A program made the translations under genes and the position numbers. A stretch of DNA of 64,000 nucleotides from Flavobacteriales bacterium (lineage in GTDB: Bacteria > Bacteroidota > Bacteroidia > Flavobacteriales_D > Crocinitomicaceae), in NCBI GenBank assembly GCA_013373595.1, contig JABXHO010000027.1, forward strand, positions 37,626 through 101,625, given 5' to 3'. Shown one piece after another: positions 51,983 to 61,154 of the stretch (position 1 is its first letter; every line of letters starts with the position of its first letter). A model generated the notes under the pieces. The model did no database searches. It was not told where the DNA came from and worked only from the letters and a program-made list of their open reading frames with translations.

Positions 51983-52885
51983 GTGCAGTCTTGGAATCGC
52001 TATATTAAGGATTTTGTTTCATTCTTGAAAATAGAACGAGGCTTGGCGGAGAACTCTATTTTCGCTTACCAGAACGATGTAAAGAAATTGATGGACTTTT
52101 GTGCTTCGCGGAAGTTATCTCCAACTGATGTTTCAACGAACGACTTGAAGATCTTTGTGAAGGAATTGTACGATCTCGGTTTAAGTGCTCGAACGCAATC
52201 GCGCATTATCAGCGGAATCAAGCAATTCTATTACTTTTTAGCTTTGGAAGGTGAAGTAAAAGATGATCCTAGTGAGTTGATCGAAACACCGCGAATTGGT
52301 CGGAAGCTTCCTGAAGTATTAACGATTGAAGAAATTGATGAGTTGATTTCAGCGATTGATCTCAGTACCGACCAAGGACATCGAAACAAGGCGATTTTGG
52401 AAACCTTGTACAGTTGCGGACTGCGTGTTTCGGAATTGGTGAATTTGCAATTTGAACAGTTGTTTTTTGACGAAGGATTTATCCGTGTCATCGGAAAGGG
52501 AAACAAACAGCGCTTGGTGCCGGTAAGTCCGAGTGTGAAAAAGGAAATTGACATTTATACGAAGTCGGTACGAAATCACCAGAAAATAAAACCTGGAAAT
52601 GAAAGTTATGTTTTCCTCAACAGGCGTGGCGCAAAGTTGACACGTGTAATGATTTTTACGATTATCAAAAACCTCGTCGAAAAGATCGGACTTCAGAAAA
52701 CAGTTTCGCCTCATACGTTTCGCCATTCATTTGCCACACACTTGTTGGAAGGAGGAGCGAATCTTCGAGCTATTCAGGAGATGCTTGGACATGAGTCCAT
52801 TACCACGACAGAAATCTACACTCATCTGGATCAGCAATTCCTCAAGGAAGCAATCATATCCTATCATCCGAGAAACAAAAAATAG
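51983..52885 (+). CDS. xerD: Tyrosine recombinase XerD
   Basis: A 300-residue XerC/XerD-type recombinase. The N-terminal SAM-like domain (1-105) is followed by the catalytic domain with all six conserved residues: Arg148 (CGLRVSEL), Lys172 (GKGNKQR), His244 and Arg247 (HTFRHSF), His270 (MLGHESI) and Tyr279 (TEIYTHL). It resolves chromosome dimers at dif in terminus DNA. The start is a GTG, 1 nt from the divergent aroQ start; the next Met is far inside the domain. The best name is XerD, but XerC cannot be fully excluded. Confidence 0.93.
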   Translation: MQSWNRYIKDFVSFLKIERGLAENSIFAYQNDVKKLMDFCASRKLSPTDVSTNDLKIFVKELYDLGLSARTQSRIISGIKQFYYFLALEGEVKDDPSELIETPRIGRKLPEVLTIEEIDELISAIDLSTDQGHRNKAILETLYSCGLRVSELVNLQFEQLFFDEGFIRVIGKGNKQRLVPVSPSVKKEIDIYTKSVRNHQKIKPGNESYVFLNRRGAKLTRVMIFTIIKNLVEKIGLQKTVSPHTFRHSFATHLLEGGANLRAIQEMLGHESITTTEIYTHLDQQFLKEAIISYHPRNKK

Positions 52886-52929
52886 CGTTCATTAGCATTC
52901 CTATATTTCGGAAATCTCTGATTATTTTT

Positions 52930-52961
52930 TTGTTAAACTTACGTTGCCCATGCTATCTTTG
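52930..52961 (+). promoter_or_regulatory. Promoter of the class V aminotransferase gene
   Basis: TTG at 52930-52932, a 21-nt spacer and TATCTTTG at 52954-52961 fit the Bacteroidota consensus. The predicted start lies near 52967, upstream of the ATG 53006 and downstream of an alternative ATG at 52964, so it supports the shorter gene. Confidence 0.62.
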
Positions 52962-53005
52962 AATTGAGAATTTTATGTGTATTTTTCACTTCAAAACCAA
53001 CCCAT

Positions 53006-54484
53006 ATGGAAGCGTACTTTTCCAATTTTCGTAAGAACATAATAGGGCAAAATGATACCATTCGAACGCCTTATCACGATTCTATTCGAATTATTTATGC
53101 TGATTGGACAGCAAGTGGTCGGATGTACCAACCCATTGAAGATCGCGTCCTGAAAAAGCTCTTGCCATTTGTAGCAAATACGCATACAGACACGAATTAT
53201 ACAGGTTCGAAAATGACGTATGCCTACAGCAAGGCACGACAAATCATTAAAGATCATGTTGGAGCGGCCAAGGGAGATGTCTTGGTATCTACGTGTTCGG
53301 GAATGACGGGTGTGGTGAATAAATTTCAACGAATTTTGGGGCTAAAACTTCAAGAATCGTTTCGAGATCGCATAGAATTGACTGAAAATGAAAAACCTGT
53401 GGTGTTCGTCACGCACATGGAACATCATTCGAATCAAACATCATGGATAGAAACAATTGCAGATGTTGTAGTTGTTGCTCCTGATGAAGATGGTTTGGTT
53501 TCCCTCGAAAATTTTGAAAAAGTATTTGAGATGTATGCGGATCGTACGCGGAAAATCGCAGCGATTACGTCTTGCTCCAATGTTACTGGAATTGTAACGC
53601 CATATATGGATGTCGCGGAGATTGCGCACAAACACGGAGGTCTATGCTTTGTTGATTTTGCGTGCTCGGCGCCTTACATCGATATCAACATGCACGAGGA
53701 CGACGAAAAAGGACGTTACTTGGATGCGATTTATTTTTCTCCGCATAAATTTCTAGGTGGACCTGGAACCACAGGTGTGCTAGTCTTCAGCAGTAAACTG
53801 TACAAGAACAAAGTGCCAGATCATCCAGGAGGAGGAACGGTAGATTGGACCAATCCGTGGGGTGGACATAAATACACCGACGATATTGAAGCACGAGAGG
53901 ATGGAGGAACTCCTGCATTTATCCAGACCATTCGTGCCGCGCTAAGCATGCAATTGAAGGAGCAGATGGGCGTGGACAATATCAAAAAGCGCGAAGAGGA
54001 AATCATTGAGATTATTTGGGAGCGAATGTCCAGAATTGAGAATGCACACATTCTTGCGGAGCAACATAAAGATCGATTGGGCGTAATTTCATTCTATATT
54101 GATGGTTTGCACTATAATTTGGCGGTGAAATTACTCAACGACCGATTCGGAATTCAAACACGTGGTGGTTGCTCTTGTGCAGGAACCTACGGTCATTATT
54201 TGTTTGGTGTGAGTGAAGACCAATCCAATCAAATTACAACAGAAATTAACAGCGGAAACTGCTCATCCAAGCCTGGTTGGATTCGAATGTCGATTCACCC
54301 AACAATGACGAACGAAGAAATTGAATTCATCATGGACGGAATCGAGGAATTAGCTAAAAAATACAAGGAATGGTCGGAAGATTATACCTTGGATTTGATC
54401 GGAGGAAGAATCGAAGCCAAGGATAAAACGACGGCGAATGATTTGATTCAAGAAGTGGATGACTGTTTTGAGCAAGCGCTCTAA
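53006..54484 (+). CDS. Class V aminotransferase / cysteine-desulfurase-like PLP enzyme
   Basis: A 492-residue PLP enzyme of aminotransferase class V (NifS/CsdA-like fold). The start at 53006 avoids a poor upstream extension and fits the promoter. The PLP lysine is in the motif YFSPHKFLGGPGTTGVLVF; other phrases are HMEHHSNQTSWIE, the Asp motif CFVDFACSAPYIDI and RGGCSCAGTYGHYLFG near the end. Cysteine desulfurases have a conserved Cys loop, and a CSCAG segment is present, but the length is greater than IscS/SufS. It could be a desulfurase-like or a kynureninase-like enzyme; the substrate is uncertain. Confidence 0.85.
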   Translation: MEAYFSNFRKNIIGQNDTIRTPYHDSIRIIYADWTASGRMYQPIEDRVLKKLLPFVANTHTDTNYTGSKMTYAYSKARQIIKDHVGAAKGDVLVSTCSGMTGVVNKFQRILGLKLQESFRDRIELTENEKPVVFVTHMEHHSNQTSWIETIADVVVVAPDEDGLVSLENFEKVFEMYADRTRKIAAITSCSNVTGIVTPYMDVAEIAHKHGGLCFVDFACSAPYIDINMHEDDEKGRYLDAIYFSPHKFLGGPGTTGVLVFSSKLYKNKVPDHPGGGTVDWTNPWGGHKYTDDIEAREDGGTPAFIQTIRAALSMQLKEQMGVDNIKKREEEIIEIIWERMSRIENAHILAEQHKDRLGVISFYIDGLHYNLAVKLLNDRFGIQTRGGCSCAGTYGHYLFGVSEDQSNQITTEINSGNCSSKPGWIRMSIHPTMTNEEIEFIMDGIEELAKKYKEWSEDYTLDLIGGRIEAKDKTTANDLIQEVDDCFEQAL

Positions 54485-54490
54485 CGAGAA

Positions 54491-56821
54491 TCATAAATTG
54501 TATCTCAACTGAACCATAAACTGTCTCGGTGGCTGAATATCCGCTGGTCGACTAGAATATTCCGTGTTCAATAAATTGTTCACAATAAACGCAAAAGTGT
54601 ACTGCTCTTTGTATTTGTAGCTCACGCGCGTGTCGAACACCAAACTTCCGCTTTGATCATTTTCGCGGTATTCTTTCAATCCGGGTAAGATTTCCGTTCC
54701 TGCGATGTTTTCTTCGAAAATACGGTCGATGTTCTTCATGAAGCTGTTGTAGCGAGATGAGAATCCGAGAGAGAAGTTTTTGTATCCAGCTTGGACATCG
54801 AAGCGAAACAAATGGTTGAATCGGTATTTGAGCATGCCGCTAATCGTGTCAGAAAAGGTCATCAAATACTCTGGATCGTTATTCAAGGAAATCGGATTCA
54901 TATACGTGTAACCAACCAAGCTTCTCAATTCAACATCTTTCAATTTCCCTTCTGAGTTAAAGGAAAATTCCACTCCCGTGATTTGCGCTTCTTCGGCATT
55001 CTTGGCTTTGAATCCAATCCATTTGTAGAGATAACCAGGGCTGTTCGGATTGAGGTTGAGCGAAATCGAATCAGGATTGTAGATGCCAAACGTAAATTCG
55101 ATCATGTCGTAGTAATGATTGATAAATCCTGCGACGTCCAAGATTCCCTTCCAATTCCCCATTTTCACGACTTGTTTTGCACCAATTTCAGCGGCCCAAC
55201 CGCTCTCTGGACGTAACTCTGGATTTGGGAAAATATAAATGGCACCGTTGGATGTGTTTGCATAGCGCTCACTCACACTGGGAAATCGAATTCCTTGTCC
55301 TATCGAGGCGCGTAAAAAAGTCGATTTCGTTAAGGTGTAATTTGTTGCGGCCCGAAAAATAGGGTAGAAGGGAAGTGTTTTGGCTTGTTTACCGTAGGTA
55401 AATTCTGAATCAGGATCACGATCATCCATTTGGAAATACTCCGACCTCACACCTGCAGTAAAGCCAAACCGTTTCTGCTTAAACTGATATTGAGCATAGC
55501 TCGCTACGTTTTTCGAGATATGATCGCCGAATACATCACTGGTTACCGTGTTGAATGAGTTCGTAAGTCCCGCAGTAAGGTAATGGACATTTTTCCACGC
55601 TTTTTGATACGAATAATCTGCGTAATACATTTGAGCTAAACTCGCCTCGAAGAAGGAAGAGCTACCGCCAATTGTGACCAAGTAGTACCGTGATTTTAGT
55701 TGATGAATACCGTTTCCTTTCCCGACATATTTCAGCGATGGATCAACATTTAATCGGATGGATTTTTCGTAGGTGAGTGTGTTGTCGCTAGGATTACTCG
55801 ATAGTCCACCTGAGGGAGTGTAGGCATATTCAGCACTTTCCCAAATAATGAAATTGTGAACGCCTTCAACTTGTCCAGAGTAATCGAGTTTCAACTTCAA
55901 TTTAGGCGTTTTGATCGGTCGAAGGATAAACGATCCCGTAAGTCGCGCACGTTCTTGCTCTTCACCGTCTTTGTATCCTTGCGTTTTGAAGCCATTTACG
56001 GCTACCGTATATCCCCAATTGTCGAAATATTTGCCTTGATAAACAGAAAGGTCGAGGTTGGAAGGATTTCGGTCCCACCATTTTAAGGTTTCTCGTTTCG
56101 GATTGTCATAAACACCCGATTGAAGTTTTACATTAAACTCTCCTTCTTTGGTCGGTTCCTTACTCGAAACGGAAATGGTTCCATTCAAAGCGCTACTTCC
56201 ATACAGGACCGAAGATGCACCTTTGGTGATCTCAATTTGCGACATTGACTCCATGGAGATTGAATTCCATTTTGCATCGCCTAAATCAGGTGAAACAAGC
56301 GGGATTCCATTCGTCAAAACGAGCACTCGACTTCCGACTCCGTAGGAGTAGCCACCACCACCGCGAATGCTGACCTGACCATCCATAGCAAACACACCAG
56401 GACTTTGATCAACAGCTTGTTCGAGGTTAACAAACCCTTTGTCTTCAATTAAGTCGGGCTTCAATACTTCCATGGAAATGGACACTTCTTCAATCCGTTG
56501 ATTTCGCTTATTTGCCGAAACAACTACGGTATTGATTTCTTGAAAAAGTGGCTTCAGATTAATAATCATCGAGGATAATTTCTCTGAAACAACCACTGTA
56601 TCAGCAAAGTGCTCCATGGATTGAAGGTAAATCGATACTGGAGGATTGTGAATGTTTAGCTCAAATGTCCCATCGGTGTCTGTAATGGTTTGTTCTCCTT
56701 CGGAACTTCGGATTTTGACACCAAAAATGCCTTCGTTCGTTTGTGCATCTCGGACAGTACCAGAAAGTTGAGCGAGTGAAAGATTGGGTAGAAGCAAAAG
56801 CGCGAATAGCAGAGTGCGCAT
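54491..56821 (-). CDS. TonB-dependent receptor
   Basis: A 776-residue outer-membrane receptor from the ATG 56821 (signal peptide MRTLLFALLLLPNLSLAQ). A carboxypeptidase-regulatory-like domain (about 20-95; LSGTVRDAQTNEGIFGVKI), a plug domain (about 115-215; GGGYSYGVGSRVLVLTNGIPLVSPD) and a TonB-dependent barrel with the terminal strand RQFMVQLRYNL are visible. It resembles vitamin B12 or siderophore receptors of the BtuB/CirA class. Its promoter region contains a 20-bp palindrome (56869-56888). The substrate is unknown. Confidence 0.92.
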   Translation of the reverse strand: MRTLLFALLLLPNLSLAQLSGTVRDAQTNEGIFGVKIRSSEGEQTITDTDGTFELNIHNPPVSIYLQSMEHFADTVVVSEKLSSMIINLKPLFQEINTVVVSANKRNQRIEEVSISMEVLKPDLIEDKGFVNLEQAVDQSPGVFAMDGQVSIRGGGGYSYGVGSRVLVLTNGIPLVSPDLGDAKWNSISMESMSQIEITKGASSVLYGSSALNGTISVSSKEPTKEGEFNVKLQSGVYDNPKRETLKWWDRNPSNLDLSVYQGKYFDNWGYTVAVNGFKTQGYKDGEEQERARLTGSFILRPIKTPKLKLKLDYSGQVEGVHNFIIWESAEYAYTPSGGLSSNPSDNTLTYEKSIRLNVDPSLKYVGKGNGIHQLKSRYYLVTIGGSSSFFEASLAQMYYADYSYQKAWKNVHYLTAGLTNSFNTVTSDVFGDHISKNVASYAQYQFKQKRFGFTAGVRSEYFQMDDRDPDSEFTYGKQAKTLPFYPIFRAATNYTLTKSTFLRASIGQGIRFPSVSERYANTSNGAIYIFPNPELRPESGWAAEIGAKQVVKMGNWKGILDVAGFINHYYDMIEFTFGIYNPDSISLNLNPNSPGYLYKWIGFKAKNAEEAQITGVEFSFNSEGKLKDVELRSLVGYTYMNPISLNNDPEYLMTFSDTISGMLKYRFNHLFRFDVQAGYKNFSLGFSSRYNSFMKNIDRIFEENIAGTEILPGLKEYRENDQSGSLVFDTRVSYKYKEQYTFAFIVNNLLNTEYSSRPADIQPPRQFMVQLRYNL

Positions 56822-56868
56822 ACATTCCAAATTTAAAATTCAGATGAAGATACAATTAAATTGAATTC

Positions 56869-56888
56869 CTTCATTTGATCAAATGAAG
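56869..56888. promoter_or_regulatory. 20-bp perfect palindrome, probable operator
   Basis: CTTCATTTGATCAAATGAAG is a perfect 20-bp palindrome, 48-67 nt before the start codon of the TonB receptor and downstream of the rimO stop. This is much longer than expected by chance and is the right place for an operator of a repressor or activator. It does not match the classic Fur box. Confidence 0.7.
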
Positions 56889-56921
56889 AAGTTTCACACA
56901 TTTCGTTTTTAACACGCTGGA

Positions 56922-58238
56922 CTACTGGGCCAATTCTCCGTATAAATCATAATGATCGGCACTGGTAATTGTTACTTCCGCGAAATCACCAATTCGGGTG
57001 TAGTTCTCGTCTGTCATTTTCACCAATACTTCATTGTCTACGTCGGGAGAGTCAAACTCTGAACGACCAATAAAGTAGTCTCCCTCGATGCGATCGAACA
57101 ATACTTTTAGCGTTCGTCCAACCTTCTTTTGGTTCAATTCGTAACTGATTCCAGCTTGCAGTTCCATAATTTGATCGGCACGTTCTCGTTTCACGTCTTC
57201 AGGAACATCGTCTTCGAAATTGTAAGCATGGGTGTTTTCTTCGTGAGAGTAGGTGAAGATTCCCAAACGGTCAAACTTCATTTCTTCCACGAATTGGTAC
57301 ATTTCTTCGAAATCTTCTTCGGTTTCACCAGGATATCCTGCGATAAGTGTTGTGCGAATGGCAATTCCAGGAACAGCTTCACGAATGCTTTTGATTAAAG
57401 CTTCCGTTTTTTCTCGGTTAATTCCACGACGCATGGCTTTCAACATATTGGATGATCCATGTTGCAGAGGAATATCTAAATAATTGCAGACACTATCACG
57501 CTCGCGCATCACGTCCAAAACATCCATCGGGAAACCGCTTGGGTAGGCATAATGCAAACGAATCCATTCCAATCCTTCGATATCCGCCAAGGCATTTAAC
57601 AAATCTGCTAGAGCACGTTTTTTATAGATGTCTAATCCGTAGTACGTCAAATCTTGTGCAATAAGCATCAATTCTTTCACACCTTTCGCTACCAAGCCTT
57701 TGGCTTGAGTTACCAAGTCTTCAATTGGAGTAGAAACGTGTTTCCCACGCATCAACGGAATGGCACAGAACGAACAAGGTCGATCGCATCCTTCTGCAAT
57801 TTTGAAGTAGGCGTAATGAGATGGTGTTGTCAACAAACGCTCACCAACCAATTCCTTCTTGTAGTCCGCTTTCAAGGTTTTTAGGAGGCGAGGAAGTTCA
57901 CGCGTTCCAAAAAAGGCATCTACTTCAGGAATTTCTTTAATCAAATCTTCTTTATAGCGCTCAGAAAGACATCCAGTGACGTACACTTTTGAAACAAGTC
58001 CTTCATTTTTTGCGTCTGCATAGCGCAGAATCGTATCTACAGACTCTTGTTTGGCATTGTCGATGAACCCACACGTATTGATGATCACAATTTCTGAATC
58101 ATCCTGCTGTGCTTCGTGCTCCACTTCAAACTTGTTGGCTTTCAGTTGCGCCATCATCACTTCGGAATCGAACAAGTTCTTCGAACAACCGAGTGTTACG
58201 ACATTTACCTTATTTTTCTTGAGCGTCTTTGTTTTCAT
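56922..58238 (-). CDS. rimO: Ribosomal protein S12 methylthiotransferase RimO
   Basis: A 438-residue radical-SAM methylthiotransferase. The N-terminal UPF0004 domain shows LGCSKNLFDSEVMMAQL and the other FeS cysteines (NTCGF, TGCLSERY); the radical-SAM core has CDRPCSFCAIPLMRGKHVS (three Cys binding the 4Fe-4S cluster), and a TRAM domain (about 370-438) closes it. The phrase CSKNL and LSERY with the IDNAK segment points to RimO and not MiaB. It methylthiolates Asp89 of ribosomal protein S12. A TAACTTTG element ends 4 nt before the ATG. Confidence 0.95.
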   Translation of the reverse strand: MKTKTLKKNKVNVVTLGCSKNLFDSEVMMAQLKANKFEVEHEAQQDDSEIVIINTCGFIDNAKQESVDTILRYADAKNEGLVSKVYVTGCLSERYKEDLIKEIPEVDAFFGTRELPRLLKTLKADYKKELVGERLLTTPSHYAYFKIAEGCDRPCSFCAIPLMRGKHVSTPIEDLVTQAKGLVAKGVKELMLIAQDLTYYGLDIYKKRALADLLNALADIEGLEWIRLHYAYPSGFPMDVLDVMRERDSVCNYLDIPLQHGSSNMLKAMRRGINREKTEALIKSIREAVPGIAIRTTLIAGYPGETEEDFEEMYQFVEEMKFDRLGIFTYSHEENTHAYNFEDDVPEDVKRERADQIMELQAGISYELNQKKVGRTLKVLFDRIEGDYFIGRSEFDSPDVDNEVLVKMTDENYTRIGDFAEVTITSADHYDLYGELAQ

Positions 58239-58242
58239 GCTG

Positions 58243-58250
58243 CAAAGTTA
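58243..58250 (-). promoter_or_regulatory. -7 element of rimO
   Basis: TAACTTTG on the minus strand ends 4 nt before the rimO ATG, so transcription would begin at or next to the start codon. A -33 TTTG at the normal distance is not clear. Confidence 0.48.
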
Positions 58251-58276
58251 CGCAATGCTACAAGGATTATTTCACC

Positions 58277-58313
58277 TTTGGATGGATTTATTCCATTGTT
58301 GGTATTATATTTG
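58277..58313 (+). promoter_or_regulatory. Promoter of the lipoprotein-elbB unit
   Basis: TTTG at 58277-58280, a 25-nt spacer and TATATTTG at 58306-58313 (perfect -7). It lies 33 nt before the ATG of the lipoprotein gene. The spacer is slightly long. Confidence 0.45.
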
Positions 58314-58346
58314 AAACGATACCTGTAAATCAGAAAAACCAGAATT

Positions 58347-58775
58347 ATGAAAATAGTATCAATTCTCGCAGTAGCTGCTTTGTTATTTGCGTGCAACACA
58401 ACAAAAGAAGTGCTCGAAGTAGATCCAATTGACGTAAAAATGGCGCAGATCGGTGATGTTAATCAAGAATCGGCTTCAACAACGATAACAGGTGTAACCT
58501 TGGAAGGAAATATTCTCTCATTGGAAGTTGAATATTCGGGAGGATGTACAGATCACTCGTTTGAATTGGTTGGAAGTCCAATGATTATGAAATCACTGCC
58601 GCCAAAACGTACCGTTAAATTGGTGCACAATTCAAATGACGATACGTGTAGAGAATGGGTGTCTGAAACGATCAAGTTTAACATCAAAGCCCTTGCGGTT
58701 ACCGAGACTTCAGGAAATGAAATTACTTTATTGCTCGATGGCGTGAAGGAACCGATTTCGTACATTTACCCTTAA
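58347..58775 (+). CDS. Small putative lipoprotein, unknown function
   Basis: A 142-residue protein with a lipoprotein signal (MKIVSILAVAALLFAC). The mature part has beta-type sequence with GNILSLEVEYSGGCTDHSFELVGS, and a Cys pair (GGC and TC) that could form a disulfide. The pattern is like NigD/NigB-type or similar small Bacteroidota lipoproteins, but I do not assign a family. The elbB gene follows after 18 nt. Confidence 0.68.
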   Translation: MKIVSILAVAALLFACNTTKEVLEVDPIDVKMAQIGDVNQESASTTITGVTLEGNILSLEVEYSGGCTDHSFELVGSPMIMKSLPPKRTVKLVHNSNDDTCREWVSETIKFNIKALAVTETSGNEITLLLDGVKEPISYIYP

Positions 58776-58793
58776 ATCAAAAATATACAAAGC

Positions 58794-59474
58794 ATGACAT
58801 TTGGCGTATTATTATCTGGATGTGGAGTTTACGACGGCGCAGAAATTCAGGAAGCAGTTTTTACACTTTTAGCGATTGAAGAAATCGGAGCAAAGGCAGT
58901 TTGTATTTCTGTTGACGCACCGCAGCATCACGTAGTGAATCATTTAACTGGAGAGGAAATGCCAGAATCCAGAAATATGATGATAGAGTCAGCACGAATT
59001 GCCCGTGGAGACGTGAAAAACATCAATGATATTAGCCCTGCCGATATTGATGCTTTGGTAATCCCTGGTGGATTCGGAAGCGCGAAAAATTTTACGAAAT
59101 GGGCGTTTGATGGACCAGATGGTGAAATTCTTCCTGAAGTGAAATTACTTATCGTTAACATGGTAAACGTTGGAAAGCCAATTGCTCCTCTTTGCGTAAG
59201 TCCTGTTGTAGTCGCAAAGGCATTGGAAGGATCGATCTTTTCTCCGAACATGACCATTGGTTCTGACGCGGAGCCAACGCCATATGATATCGATGGATTT
59301 ATGGCAGGCTTGGAAAAAGCAGGAGCATCAACTGAAAAGAAAACCATTCGAGAAATTCAAGTTGATAAGGAAAACAGAATTGTTTCAGCACCTTGCTACA
59401 TGCAAGAAGCTTCCATTTTAGATGTTCGTAAGAACATTCGATCGGCTATTGAAGCATTGAGAGATTTGGTGTAA
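58794..59474 (+). CDS. elbB: ElbB-like glyoxalase (DJ-1/PfpI superfamily)
   Basis: A 226-residue ElbB of the class I glutamine amidotransferase-like superfamily. It begins FGVLLSGCGVYDGAEIQEAVFTLLAIE and contains PGGFGSAKNFTKWAFDG and PIAPLCVSPVVVAKAL with the nucleophile Cys, together with the conserved Glu region near the start. ElbB has glyoxalase activity and was first linked to isoprenoid production in E. coli. Length and motifs agree. A terminator lies 30 nt behind it. Confidence 0.9.
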   Translation: MTFGVLLSGCGVYDGAEIQEAVFTLLAIEEIGAKAVCISVDAPQHHVVNHLTGEEMPESRNMMIESARIARGDVKNINDISPADIDALVIPGGFGSAKNFTKWAFDGPDGEILPEVKLLIVNMVNVGKPIAPLCVSPVVVAKALEGSIFSPNMTIGSDAEPTPYDIDGFMAGLEKAGASTEKKTIREIQVDKENRIVSAPCYMQEASILDVRKNIRSAIEALRDLV

Positions 59475-59503
59475 ACCAAGCGTGAATTGATATACATGAT
59501 ATG

Positions 59504-59535
59504 AAAAAAGGCTCCGAACACTCGGAGCCTTTTTT
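59504..59535. terminator. Bidirectional terminator
   Basis: A 14-bp stem AAAAAAGGCTCCGA / TCGGAGCCTTTTTT (59504-59517 and 59522-59535) with a 4-nt loop. It works for elbB on plus and for the OMP gene on minus. Confidence 0.92.
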
Positions 59536-59555
59536 CGTATCGATTATAAGTTTTC

Positions 59556-60314
59556 TTATCTGAAGCGGTATCCAATACCCACTTCTACACGATTTTCAAA
59601 TGCTTTTGCACCAGTTTCATCAACAAAGTGATTTAAGAAACCACGGAAGTACGATGCATGAACGAGGAATCCGTTCCAAACTTCGTAGTCTAGACCAAGT
59701 GATGCACCCACTCCAAAGAAACGATTAACTCGTCCTAAAGAAGTGGCATCGTTAGCAACAGAAAGACTCACGTTGTCGTAGCTGTCTGTTGTTGTTGCAC
59801 GAGCCACAGTACTATTCGAAAATGCATTGAAGGTGAGTCGTGGACCAACAAAAAGTCCTAAACGGCTATCTGCTTTCCAGTTTCCTTTGTGAATAGGAGT
59901 AAATTCCCAACGAAATTTAAGATAGATTGGAATTTCGAAGAAGACAGTCGAGTAGTTTGTGATTTCTTCATTGCTAATGGTGCGCATAGAATCTTGCTTA
60001 TACCCACGGAATGTACGTAAGTATCCGCTTCTATAATGTGCATTCAATTCTGTTTGAATTCCTACCTTTTCGCTCAGGTAAAAGTGACCGTAAAATCCTA
60101 AGCCGCCACCAATTCTTTCTTCTCCTTCAGCTTCAGCAAAATTGGAAGTTCCTGGAACACTTTTCACGCCAGAAAAATAATAGTTTGCATTTGCTTTCAT
60201 TCCGACGTCATATCCATTTGGGATAAACTTGTTTAAACCGGTATATTCTCTTTTATGCTGTCCAAACGATAAGAAAGAAGCGCACAAAGTGATAAGTATG
60301 ATTGAATATTTCAT
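59556..60314 (-). CDS. Outer-membrane beta-barrel protein
   Basis: A 252-residue protein from the ATG 60314 (signal peptide MKYSIILITLCASFLSFGQ). It is of the outer-membrane beta-barrel/PorT type: GYDVGMKANANYYFSGVKSV, GGGLGFYGHFYLSEKVGIQTELNAHYRSGYL and an aromatic-ending C-terminal strand (RVEVGIGYRFR). It is the last of a three-gene minus-strand cluster of envelope proteins. No specific role can be named. Confidence 0.8.
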   Translation of the reverse strand: MKYSIILITLCASFLSFGQHKREYTGLNKFIPNGYDVGMKANANYYFSGVKSVPGTSNFAEAEGEERIGGGLGFYGHFYLSEKVGIQTELNAHYRSGYLRTFRGYKQDSMRTISNEEITNYSTVFFEIPIYLKFRWEFTPIHKGNWKADSRLGLFVGPRLTFNAFSNSTVARATTTDSYDNVSLSVANDATSLGRVNRFFGVGASLGLDYEVWNGFLVHASYFRGFLNHFVDETGAKAFENRVEVGIGYRFR

Positions 60315-60318
60315 GGAG

Positions 60319-61104
60319 TTAGTGATTCGTGTTTGCATTTACATAGGTGATATTACCAGACGCATCCTTCTTCGTGAGAATGAGTGCTACAGAAATTTGT
60401 TCGGGATCAATCCAATCTGAAGATCGCTCAGCTTCGAACTTTAAGTTAAAGCGCTGTCCTGCATAAACCTCTCCAGAAGCGATGCTGTATCCCAAATAAC
60501 GCACAGGATAATTTTTCAAGCGTGCCACTTCGGTAACAACTTTTCGGTGATTGGTTGCTGGACCATCTGGATGTCCTGTTTGATCCGCTACAAGGCTGTC
60601 AACAACAATATATGGTGTCAAGAAGAACTCGTCACCTACATTGTCCTTGAAAAATTCTGTTGTAGTGTTTACAATGATTTTTGTTGGTGTTAGTTCCAAC
60701 TCGTACGCGGCATTCACAACTACTGGTGCGCCTTCTTGCATACTAATCTGGGTCGCTACACCTGAACCAAAGTTGGTCAAGAAAGTTGACGTACTTAAAA
60801 CGCCATATGCGGCACTGTTCGCAGCAAAAATGGTGTCGTTGTTCGCGTTTCCTACGTTTCCTTCCGTCAAGGTGACAAGAACATGGGCTGAATCGTAAAG
60901 ATCTAAGTAATCTGTAAATTGATCATACCCAACACTACCGCTATTCGCACTAGTTGTTGACGAAAAATGATAAATCAGGCTGCTATTTTTTTCTGGTACT
61001 TCAATGAAGTCCGATTCGTTGCCAGTTGAGAACACCTGTTTTTCGCACGACGAAAATAGAAGGCTTCCCATAAATAAGGCTGCAAATATGTGAATGCTTT
61101 TCAT
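60319..61104 (-). CDS. Putative lipoprotein, unknown function
   Basis: A 261-residue protein with a lipoprotein signal (MKSIHIFAALFMGSLLFSSC). The sequence is beta-rich and Asp/Asn/Thr-rich, without a recognisable domain. The gene ends 4 nt before the OMP gene start, and starts 50 nt after the stop of the next upstream gene, so it is the middle gene of a three-gene set with a lipoprotein in front and a barrel protein behind. Confidence 0.68.
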   Translation of the reverse strand: MKSIHIFAALFMGSLLFSSCEKQVFSTGNESDFIEVPEKNSSLIYHFSSTTSANSGSVGYDQFTDYLDLYDSAHVLVTLTEGNVGNANNDTIFAANSAAYGVLSTSTFLTNFGSGVATQISMQEGAPVVVNAAYELELTPTKIIVNTTTEFFKDNVGDEFFLTPYIVVDSLVADQTGHPDGPATNHRKVVTEVARLKNYPVRYLGYSIASGEVYAGQRFNLKFEAERSSDWIDPEQISVALILTKKDASGNITYVNANTNH

Positions 61105-61154
61105 ATAGATGAAAGTTTGAATGATTGTCTAAATTATATTGAATGAAACACTAC

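Noticed and set aside
56869..56888. Fur box
   Set aside because: The word is a perfect palindrome but does not share the GATAATGATAATCATTATC consensus.
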